Below are positions 7,901 through 12,716 of a stretch of 16,472 nt of DNA, piece by piece. The first letter of the stretch is position 1; each line of letters begins with the position of its first letter. The position numbers and the translations under genes are program-made. The stretch is taken from contig SOKM01000090.1 of the NCBI GenBank assembly GCA_004375785.1, forward strand, positions 1-16,472. Reading direction: 5' to 3'. The stretch comes from Candidatus Cloacimonadota bacterium (GTDB taxonomy: Bacteria; Hydrothermota; E44-bin80). Below the pieces are notes generated by a model. The model saw only the letters and a program-made list of their open reading frames with translations, had not been told where the DNA came from and did no database searches.

Positions 7901-8074
7901 ATCCCCCCTAATATGCCCGTTACAGTCATTGATAAGTTTAAAATTATCAATATCAATCATAAGAAGGCTGAACCTTCCCTTTTTGCTGAGAGTATCAAAA
8001 AGAGGATTTAGAATATCTCTCGTATAGAGACCCGTAAGTTTATCCTTAACAGCATTCGTAAATATTTGATGCAT
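4901..8074 (-). CDS. GGDEF diguanylate cyclase fused to a STAND-like ATPase and TPR array
   Basis: With the start at 8074 the protein has 1057 residues and no signal peptide. Residues about 10-160 form a GGDEF domain with DIDNFKLIND (41-50), NGHIRGD (52-58) and an intact GGDEF motif (81-85). The RxxD inhibitory site is absent (V72 and G75 at those positions). About 178-450 is an AAA_16/STAND-type ATPase: LIGRE, Walker A GEEGVGKT (208-215), Walker B LVIFIDD (318-324) and EGNPLF (414-419), as in MalT/LAL regulators. About 590-1050 holds ten or so TPR-like repeats. No HTH is seen. The likely role is c-di-GMP synthesis switched by ATP- and ligand-dependent oligomerisation. The open frame extends to 8149, but that extra 25-residue stretch is encoded by repeat R3; AAGGAA (8088-8083) fits the ATG at 8074. 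Confidence 0.9.
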   Translation of the reverse strand: MHQIFTNAVKDKLTGLYTRDILNPLFDTLSKKGRFSLLMIDIDNFKLINDCNGHIRGDKALAALAVFLKEYVKKGYIVRMGGDEFVIILPRYGKDKSIQFADELFHGINLKIFKGEPDLTLSLSAGIALYPDDCRVLERLLKKADERLYRAKRNGRNQYCMKDEEESGKPVLLGEPTRLIGREKVFLLMREKLDEVVKGKSKVLFVKGEEGVGKTFLCERFLEYVKIRGGAIKRIKPVNVPFYSSYNAIIEIVKGLFEREDGIRTFIKNKRIEYGKELLALLYPKRINEETSRRYVDYRILKSIISLIKELFFSYPFLVIFIDDFENVDTSSFSLLEHLWESSFDAPVLFLIAAREGRRYRSSNVIKNIKRNNNTSVVSLERFKERDYGNFVKAVLKGVKVNRDLIAFLFKKTEGNPLFTKELLNSIVSKRIISKKKGVWLLNKIKDVSIISDSLKTILEARIQDLNKEEKGLLTLSSVIGSYFDISYLKEIQRIEMESIIGLLRRPIEFEIIDDYGDGKFSFRLFYREMFYERIPGTEKKFLHKKVAQALERQDKKETKKLFYHYNLAGEKYKAGYIAEKICRDEVKKGNFKDAKLYVDFLLKKYDRQGTRYSSILSLAGKCYEMNGHFEKAIELYRTLSEVAPTLTPKAKLEISELYNKMGKSSLALDELLKISIDTSPISCTVLNRIALTLLRSGELKKAEEYVKKSIELSKRYRIREKEAEGYDTIGGIFLYRSEYELSEDFLMKSLRIYKDLKKSNETALVMNRLGIVKWYQGKLAEAESIIEKAVKTFRKCSMIEEENRAYTNLGILNETMGKWQTAKGYYKKSIEMAEFLKLTTLFCRNYNNLGTLLLKEGQYEDAICFLKKTINLKSKLGDGIELGSSYHNLGAAYMFLGDYKTSSYFLEKAKKLFDEKGITGMRIDNLNTLFELFIYRKEFSKAASLISNINELIDSNGTNFQKAQFYRVMARYMRTEKRLDESRKFARMSIDILNNGEEKYELGKSLLELSLTLFEEGDEGNGKKELMKSRANFKELGAERALERVTRIMKKWQKSK

Positions 8075-8089
8075 TAAATTTTTTCCTTG

Positions 8090-8142
8090 GTAGGAGCAAC
8101 CTCCTGGTTGCGATTTTTCCCGCAGGTGAAACCTGCTCCTAC
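8090..8142. repeat. R3 hairpin repeat just upstream of the GGDEF gene
   Basis: The 9-bp ends GTAGGAGCA (8090-8098) and TGCTCCTAC (8134-8142) are perfect inverted repeats. They enclose two perfect hairpins: GCAACC/GGTTGC (8096-8101, 8106-8111) and GCAGGT/ACCTGC (8122-8127, 8131-8136). The element ends 1 nt before the AAGGAA ribosome-binding site of the GGDEF gene, so it would lie in that mRNA's leader if transcription starts further upstream. Confidence 0.75.
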
Positions 8143-8190
8143 ATTTCATAATGTCACCACGATAAATAGTGGTGCTGTTCCCATAATACT

Positions 8191-8301
8191 CTGATATTCC
8201 GATATTCTGATACTCTCACTCACCTGTGACACTTTATCCTTTGACTTTTGTTATCTTACATCTTACATCCTACATCTTACATCATGCATCTTACATCCCT
8301 T
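8191..8301. repeat. Two short tandem arrays: an 8-mer x3 and a 7-mer x7
   Basis: Three 8-bp units (CTGATATT, CCGATATT, CTGATACT) occupy 8191-8214. Seven 7-bp units based on ATCTTAC occupy 8253-8301, of which four are exact. They lie between guaB and the GGDEF gene on the downstream side of guaB. No hairpin with a T-run that would make a guaB terminator is visible. A 6-bp hairpin (CACCAC/GTGGTG, 8155-8174) precedes them. Confidence 0.7.
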
Positions 8302-8315
8302 ATCCACCCTCTAAC

Positions 8316-9773
8316 TTACGAGAAAATACCATAATTGGGTGGTTCCTTTGTTATCGTTATATCGTGAGGATGACTCTCTTTCAAGCCCGCATTGGTAATT
8401 CTGACAAACTCCGTTTTTTCCTGTAACTCTTTTATGTTTCTTGCTCCCGTATAACCCATGCCCGACCTTAAACCACCTGTGAGTTGAAAAACAACCTCTT
8501 TTAATGTCCCTGAATAGGAAATCCTTCCTACTACACCTTCAGGTATAAGTTCTTTCAGGCTTTCCTGAAAATATCTATCCTTACTCCCCTCCTTCATTGC
8601 ATCTATTGAACCCATTCCTCTATAAACCTTATATCTTCTTCCCTCAAGAATTACAGATTCACCCGGGCTTTCCTCTGTTCCTGCAAGAAGTGCTCCGAGC
8701 ATCACAGCATTTGCACCTGCAGCAATGGCTTTTACAATATCCCCGGAATATTTGATGCCACCGTCAGCAATAACAGAAATCCCGTGTTTTTTTGCAATCT
8801 CTGTTACCTCCATAATGGCTGTAATCTGCGGAATTCCCACACCCGCGATAACCCTTGTTGTACATATAGACCCTGGCCCCACTCCCACTTTTACGGCATC
8901 TACCCCAATTTTAATGATTTCCTTTGCAGCAGATGCAGTAGCAATATTACCGACAATAAGAGCAACATCAGGAAAATGTTTCCTGAGCTTTCTTGCAGTA
9001 TCAATAACACCCTTCGAATGTGCATGAGCAGAATCAACTACAATACAATCTGCTCCAGAATTCAGGAGAGCACCCGCCCTATGAATTGTATCGTTGGAAA
9101 CTCCAACTCCACCACCAACGAGCAATCTTCCAAACTTGTCCTTGGCTGCTTTTGGAAATTCCTCGATTTTCTTAATATCTCTCATTGTTATTAGACCCTT
9201 CAGACAACCTTTTTTATCTACTATAGGGAGTTTTTCTATTTTATATTTTTTAAAAATCGTTCGTGCCTTTGCAATTGTTGTCCCAACAGGTGCAGTTACC
9301 AAATGTTCTTTCGTCATCAATGCCTTTACTTTTTTCGATATATCCCTCTCAAATATTATATCTCTCGCAGTCAGGATACCCATTAGTTTACCTTTTTTAT
9401 CTACAACAGGAACACCTGAAATGGAGTACTCCTCCATAACCTTAACTGCATCACTCAGTCTGCTTTCAGGCATCAGGGTGATGGGTGCCTGAATCATTAT
9501 GCTCCTTGACCTTTTTACTTTATCTACTTCCTGTGCCTGCCTCATTATGCTCATATTTTTATGAATAATTCCCATACCACCTTCACGAGCTATTGCAATA
9601 GCAAGTTTTGATTCTGTGACCGTATCCATTGCTGCACTTAAGATAGGGATATTAAGTTTTATCCTTTTTGTTAATCTTGTTGATATATCAACATCATCGG
9701 GAAGAATGTTCGATTTTTGTGGAACCAAAAGAACATCATCAAAGGTTAAAGCTTCCTTTATTTTTTTCTTCAT
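8316..9773 (-). CDS. guaB: IMP dehydrogenase (GuaB) with two CBS domains
   Basis: GuaB oxidises IMP to XMP with NAD+, the committed step of GMP synthesis. The 485 residues match the normal bacterial form: N-terminal 'ALTFDDVLLVPQ', a barrel interrupted by two CBS domains (about 94-150 and 154-210), the catalytic loop GSICTTR with Cys304, the IMP-binding ADGGI (336-340), the GMGS motif (386-389) and the flap with GLRSGMGYTGA (434-444). Nothing key is missing. An in-frame GTG at 9779 lies inside the ribosome-binding site; AAAGGAG (9785-9779) is correctly spaced for the ATG at 9773, which is used here. A good promoter at 9965-9993 would give a leader of about 185 nt containing two repeat-derived hairpin structures. 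Confidence 0.97.
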   Translation of the reverse strand: MKKKIKEALTFDDVLLVPQKSNILPDDVDISTRLTKRIKLNIPILSAAMDTVTESKLAIAIAREGGMGIIHKNMSIMRQAQEVDKVKRSRSIMIQAPITLMPESRLSDAVKVMEEYSISGVPVVDKKGKLMGILTARDIIFERDISKKVKALMTKEHLVTAPVGTTIAKARTIFKKYKIEKLPIVDKKGCLKGLITMRDIKKIEEFPKAAKDKFGRLLVGGGVGVSNDTIHRAGALLNSGADCIVVDSAHAHSKGVIDTARKLRKHFPDVALIVGNIATASAAKEIIKIGVDAVKVGVGPGSICTTRVIAGVGIPQITAIMEVTEIAKKHGISVIADGGIKYSGDIVKAIAAGANAVMLGALLAGTEESPGESVILEGRRYKVYRGMGSIDAMKEGSKDRYFQESLKELIPEGVVGRISYSGTLKEVVFQLTGGLRSGMGYTGARNIKELQEKTEFVRITNAGLKESHPHDITITKEPPNYGIFS

Positions 9774-9792
9774 ATCCACTCCTTTGTTTAAT

Positions 9793-9819
9793 ACAGGTAA
9801 GGCAAGATGCCTTACCTGT
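9793..9819. repeat. Perfect 12-bp hairpin in the guaB leader
   Basis: ACAGGTAAGGCA (9793-9804) and TGCCTTACCTGT (9808-9819) are perfect inverted repeats with a 3-nt loop. On the guaB strand the hairpin ends 7 nt before the AAAGGAG site, so it could affect ribosome access. There is no T-run after it, so it does not look like a terminator. It may be a relative of R5, since both carry ACAGGTRAGGC. Confidence 0.65.
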
Positions 9820-9846
9820 TATTAGAAATCCACACCATTTTGTTTT

Positions 9847-9928
9847 AACAGGTGAGGCCCGCTTTCGCTAAAGCTACAGACGGATTGTATCCGCCGAAGT
9901 TTCAACGTAGGAGGACTTTCAGCCTCAC
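9847..9928. repeat. R5 branched inverted-repeat element in the guaB leader
   Basis: GTGAGGC (9852-9858) pairs with GCCTCAC (9922-9928). Inside are the hairpins GCTTT/AAAGC (9861-9865, 9870-9874) and CGGAT/ATCCG (9881-9885, 9889-9893). AACAGGTGAGGC (9847-9858) recurs at 14436-14447. The layout (outer stem plus inner hairpins) resembles R3, so I read it as an interspersed repeat rather than a known riboswitch class. Confidence 0.55.
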
Positions 9929-9964
9929 AAAATTGTATAGATTGCTTCCTCTCTTCCATACAGA

Positions 9965-9993
9965 CTAATAACAAAAAAAGAGAAAAATGTCAA
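9965..9993 (-). promoter_or_regulatory. Putative guaB promoter
   Basis: On the minus strand a perfect TTGACA (9993-9988) and TATTAG (9970-9965, 4 of 6) are separated by 17 bp. They lie just downstream of the acyltransferase stop. Transcription would start near 9958. Confidence 0.5.
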
Positions 9994-10002
9994 TTAAAAT
10001 TT

Positions 10003-10911
10003 TTATAGAAATGGAGTCGGAAAAGAAAACCACTGGTCAGGATATTTTCTAACCTCTCTCTCAATCCTGTTTGCGATAATCTGGGTTAAATTTTTGATAT
10101 TTTCCCTCGTATCCTCCTCTCCCTTAAAATCAATTGCTTCATCTATATAACAGCAGTAAATTTCTTTTCCTTCTTTAATCCTTCTTACAAAAAACCCTGT
10201 AATTATTGGACTCTTAGTCACGAGGGATAAAAAAGCGGGACCTTGTGGGAAAATCGCTTTCTTTCCAAAAAAATTGACCTCAATACCTGTTCCTACAATG
10301 TCCCTGTCCCCGACAAGCCCTATTACATAACCTTTCTTAAGAAGTTTTCTTATCTTAAATCCAATGGAAGGGTCCTCAAGGGAAAGGACGATGGTCCCAA
10401 AGTGCGCCCTGTATCTCTTAAAAAGTTTGTAAAATTTTTCCCCTGGTCCAGCTGACTCGACAATTCCAACAAAAGGAAACCCCAGACATGCTATGAGATT
10501 TGAACCAAGCTCCCAGTTTCCAATATGTGCAGTCACTAAAATAACTCCTTTTTTCTTCCTTAAAGGTTTCTCAAGATTTTCCATACCTTGCAACTCTGTT
10601 ATAGTTACCAGTTCCTTTGCATCCATATGGTAAAGCCTCAGAAAATCAGAAAAATTGTTTGCATAGTTAATAAGTGTTCTAAGGGCAAACCTTTTTAATG
10701 TTGAAGTATTCGCTTCCGGTTTCACGAGCTTCAGGACCCCGATTATTGCTCTCCTTCTCCTTTTGAGGAGAACAAATGAAGTGAAACCAATAAACCCTGC
10801 AATTCTCTTACTTACAGATCGTGGTATAAAAGGTACAATGAGAGTGAAAATATTGATAAAGAATGCTTTAAGAACATCCAGCATACTCTTATATCCAAAC
10901 ATCAGTTTCAT
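10003..10911 (-). CDS. LpxL/HtrB-family lysophospholipid or lipid A acyltransferase
   Basis: The protein (302 residues from the ATG at 10911) is a membrane-anchored acyltransferase of the LpxL/HtrB/WaaM family, which adds secondary acyl chains to lipid A or a related lipid on the inner face of the inner membrane. A hydrophobic N-terminal segment (AFFINIFTLIVPFI) precedes a basic patch (KRRRR). The catalytic HX4E box is HIGNWE (H129-E134). The conserved block GDRD then GTGIEVNFFGKKAIFPQGPAF follows at about 201-228, and the typical 'KYPDQWFSF' is near the end. Length is normal. The start is uncertain: an in-frame TTG at 10947 is really the first base of a -35 box, and ATGs occur at 10911, 10902 and 10884. 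A start at 10884 would give a leader of about 28 nt. The exact acyl substrate cannot be read from sequence. Confidence 0.87.
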   Translation of the reverse strand: MKLMFGYKSMLDVLKAFFINIFTLIVPFIPRSVSKRIAGFIGFTSFVLLKRRRRAIIGVLKLVKPEANTSTLKRFALRTLINYANNFSDFLRLYHMDAKELVTITELQGMENLEKPLRKKKGVILVTAHIGNWELGSNLIACLGFPFVGIVESAGPGEKFYKLFKRYRAHFGTIVLSLEDPSIGFKIRKLLKKGYVIGLVGDRDIVGTGIEVNFFGKKAIFPQGPAFLSLVTKSPIITGFFVRRIKEGKEIYCCYIDEAIDFKGEEDTRENIKNLTQIIANRIEREVRKYPDQWFSFPTPFL

Positions 10912-10918
10912 AGAAGTA

Positions 10919-10947
10919 AGAATAGAAAAAAAACACCTCTTTGTCAA
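10919..10947 (-). promoter_or_regulatory. Putative promoter of the acyltransferase gene
   Basis: On the minus strand TTGACA (10947-10942) and TATTCT (10924-10919) are 17 bp apart. Predicted transcription begins near 10912, that is at the ATG at 10911, so either that gene is leaderless or the ATG at 10884 is used. Confidence 0.45.
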
Positions 10948-10988
10948 GATAATTCAGCCACAAAACCACAAAGACACAAAGAAACATC

Positions 10989-11017
10989 TTGACTTTTTAA
11001 ATTTATTATAATAATAT
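10989..11017 (+). promoter_or_regulatory. Putative promoter of the PAP2 gene
   Basis: TTGACT (10989-10994) and TAATAT (11012-11017) are 17 bp apart in a very A+T-rich stretch. Transcription would begin near 11024, only about 3 nt before the ATG at 11027, which has no Shine-Dalgarno sequence. It is divergent from the promoter at 10919-10947. Between them is a CACAAAGACACAAAG-type simple repeat (about 10961-10981). Confidence 0.45.
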
Positions 11018-11026
11018 TCCTTTATT

Positions 11027-11593
11027 ATGAGAAAAAAGATATCTATAATCGTGCTGATTATTAGCTTGTTTTGCTATGCAAACCTCTCCCCGGAGAACAT
11101 AGATGAATATGTCTCAAGAAGAATCAGAGAGGATTTATATTCTCCCTGCATGGATAAAACAATGCAAAGCATTACAGAAATTGGTTCTTACAAAGTCTCC
11201 TCTCTCATTCTGCTGAGTATGTATACCTTAGGAAATGAGAACCTAAAAGAGTCGACAAAACTCTCTACGTTTTCAATTGTAGGTGCCACCCTCACCTGTG
11301 CTCTTATCAAATTCTCTGTCAACAGAAAAAGACCCTGTGGAAGCAGTCCCAGAATAAATTCATCCTTTCCTGCTGGTCATGCAACAGGGGCATTTGCATT
11401 TTCCTATGTTATCGGAAAACGGCACCCCAAAACCTCTATTCCCTTGTATCTCACAGCAACAACTGTGGCATTCTCAAGGGTTTATCTCGGAAGACATTAT
11501 CTATCCGATGTAATTGCAGGAAGTATTCTCGGCATCACAGCAGGTTGGCTCGTGATGAAAAACGAACAGACCATATTAAAAATAAAATTCTAA
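11027..11593 (+). CDS. PAP2-superfamily membrane phosphatase
   Basis: The 188-residue protein has all three PAP2 (type 2 phosphatidic acid phosphatase) motifs: K-x6-RP (K95 to P103), a PSGH-like FPAGH (114-118; A for S) and SR-x5-H-x3-D (S150, R151, H157, D161), the last two histidines being catalytic. Residues 1-19 are a signal peptide or first membrane helix, and hydrophobic segments lie near 57-70, 80-96, 119-130, 137-150 and 160-176. Family members dephosphorylate lipids such as undecaprenyl pyrophosphate, phosphatidic acid or lipid A 1-phosphate; the active site would face the periplasm. The substrate here is not determined. It is divergent from the acyltransferase gene, which may reflect a shared envelope-lipid role (inference). 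No Shine-Dalgarno is visible, so translation may be leaderless. Confidence 0.9.
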   Translation: MRKKISIIVLIISLFCYANLSPENIDEYVSRRIREDLYSPCMDKTMQSITEIGSYKVSSLILLSMYTLGNENLKESTKLSTFSIVGATLTCALIKFSVNRKRPCGSSPRINSSFPAGHATGAFAFSYVIGKRHPKTSIPLYLTATTVAFSRVYLGRHYLSDVIAGSILGITAGWLVMKNEQTILKIKF

Positions 11594-11691
11594 TATGAAA
11601 AATAACAAAAACATTAACAGTGATTTCTTTCAATCTCTTAAAATCCCTGTTGAAAAAAAAGTGAATATCTGTGTGTTAATATTTTAAGAAG

Positions 11692-11934
11692 ATGAAAAAA
11701 AGTTGTGAGAGATTTTTAAAAAGCATAGAAGATACAAAGTGGGTCATTCAGAATTTCGATGTGCTCAAAAGAAAATATAGAGGTGAATTCATTGCTGTTT
11801 TTAACTGCAAGATTGTCGCACATCATAAGAAAATAGAGGAACTTATGAAAATCGTCGAGTTAGAATTCCCGAAGGATGTGGAATTCATAACAACGGAATT
11901 CATAGGCACAAAAGAGATAAAGGTTATCCTGTGA
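11692..11934 (+). CDS. DUF5678-type small protein
   Basis: The 80-residue protein fits DUF5678: an N-terminal helix (to about residue 27), then the small alpha/beta core 'YRGEFIAVFNCKIVAHHKKIEEL' around 29-51 and a final strand region 'VEFITTEFIG'. No catalytic residues or membrane segment are visible, and the biochemical role is unknown. The TGA overlaps a GTG by four bases (GTGA at 11931-11934), the arrangement of a coupled gene pair, but the retropepsin gene now starts 71 bp further on, after a duplicated copy of this junction. I infer that the two genes once overlapped directly and are functionally linked. There is only a weak ribosome-binding site before the ATG (AAGAAG overlapping the start). 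Confidence 0.7.
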   Translation: MKKSCERFLKSIEDTKWVIQNFDVLKRKYRGEFIAVFNCKIVAHHKKIEELMKIVELEFPKDVEFITTEFIGTKEIKVIL

Positions 11935-12008
11935 TTAAGATGGCAAATAAAAAGGTAGCCGCAGGCTTCAGCCTGCGTTCAAAAAAGATAAGGGTTATCC
12001 TGTGATTA
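11909..12008. repeat. 29-bp direct repeat flanking an R1 hairpin insert
   Basis: Positions 11909-11937 and 11980-12008 are near-identical (27 of 29; differences at 11914/11985 and 11921/11992). Between them are 42 bp that contain R1 copy 2 (11955-11977; 8-bp perfect stem CGCAGGCT/AGCCTGCG). Each repeat copy carries a ribosome-binding-like AAAGG or AAGGG, then GTGA. This looks like an insertion with duplication of its target. Confidence 0.8.
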
Positions 12009-12427
12009 TAAAGGGTTATTTTCATCGAGACAAAACCCCATTTGTCGATGTCCTGCTCGAAATACCCCTCTACAACATCAAGCGAAAGGTCCCGTTTCTT
12101 ATTGATACAGGCTCACCCATAACAATTCTTAGCGAGAGGGACGCGAGGAAGTTAAAGATTAATTATAACAGGTTAAAATCTGGTAATGGAAATATAATGG
12201 GTCTCGGTGGTTTTGCTGAGACCTATATACTAAAAAAGGTTATTCTGCATTTCTTTACGAAAGCAAAGATGACTGATGTCTCTCTAAAAGAACTTCTTAT
12301 TTACAGAAATGTAAATAAAGATGAAAATATTATTAACCAGATTCCAAGCCTTCTTGGAAGGGATGTTTTGAGAGAATTTACTCTTATCTTTGATGAGAAA
12401 AACAACATCATTTCTCTAAAAAAATGA
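12002..12427 (+). CDS. Retropepsin-like aspartic protease (clan AA)
   Basis: The 141-residue protein is a single-domain aspartic protease of the retropepsin type, which acts as a homodimer with one catalytic Asp per chain. The catalytic motif is LIDTGSP (D35, T36, G37, S38), followed by 'ITILSERDARKL', a flap-like GLGG (67-70) and the conserved hydrophobic-GRD block LLGRDVL (117-123). The C-terminal strands 'FTLIFDEKNNIISL' complete the fold. There is no signal peptide or membrane segment, so it is likely cytoplasmic. The start is GTG, with AAGGG 7 nt upstream. It follows the DUF5678 gene, from which it is separated by an insertion. The substrate is unknown. The gene is intact and ends 17 bp before a large composite repeat. 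Confidence 0.85.
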   Translation: MIIKGYFHRDKTPFVDVLLEIPLYNIKRKVPFLIDTGSPITILSERDARKLKINYNRLKSGNGNIMGLGGFAETYILKKVILHFFTKAKMTDVSLKELLIYRNVNKDENIINQIPSLLGRDVLREFTLIFDEKNNIISLKK

Positions 12428-12444
12428 AAAAAACAGCCACAAAA

Positions 12445-12555
12445 TGTAGCGTCGGGGCCTGCCCTGAGCCCTTCGTTACACTCGAGGGTAAACTCCGTCG
12501 AAGGATTTATCCCCGACAAAAAGGTTTTGGGTTGGGGACGAGCCCCAACGCTACA
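12445..12555. repeat. Composite inverted-repeat element with 14-bp ends
   Basis: TGTAGCGTCGGGGC (12445-12458) and GCCCCAACGCTACA (12542-12555) are inverted copies with one mismatch. A second pair, GTCGGGG (12451-12457) and CCCCGAC (12512-12518), overlaps the left arm, so two alternative stems are possible. The interior at 12458-12505 is the long form of R2 (CCTGCCCTGAGCCCTTCG then CGTCGAAGG), related to 4090-4158. No protein is encoded. Confidence 0.7.
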
Positions 12556-12590
12556 AACGTGAGAGAAACAATAATGTTAAAAAATAATTT

Positions 12591-12633
12591 AACCACAGAG
12601 CCTGTCCTGAGCGAAGTCGAAGGGAACACAGAG
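12591..12633. repeat. R2 element nested in an ACCACAGAG-type repeat
   Basis: AACCACAGAG (12591-12600) and AACACAGAG (12625-12633) flank a 24-bp R2 core (12601-12624). Taking out R2 leaves AACCACAGAGAACACAGAG, a simple repeat common in environmental genomes. A related AATCTGTGGCTAA follows at about 12675-12687. Confidence 0.65.
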
Positions 12634-12716
12634 TTTTTCTTTTACCATGAAAATTCAAGATTTTAACCGTGATAATCTGTGGCTAAAGGATTCACCGATA
12701 GGGGACTGGAGGGAAA

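Noticed and set aside
8075..8149. Longer N-terminus for the GGDEF protein
   Set aside because: The extra codons are largely within repeat R3, and the ribosome-binding site AAGGAA fits the ATG at 8074.
8784..9492. Plus-strand frames opposite guaB
   Set aside because: They are antisense shadows of a strongly conserved enzyme.
9774..9779. GTG start for guaB at 9779
   Set aside because: It overlaps the AAAGGAG site; the ATG at 9773 has proper spacing.
9847..9928. Known riboswitch upstream of guaB
   Set aside because: I recognise no conserved aptamer core, and part of it recurs at 14436, which fits a repeat better.
10912..10947. TTG start for the acyltransferase
   Set aside because: The TTG is part of a perfect TTGACA -35 box and has no ribosome-binding site.
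12424..12666. 80-codon open frame after the retropepsin gene
   Set aside because: It runs through the composite repeat and the nested R2; its translation is repeat sequence with no protein-like features.
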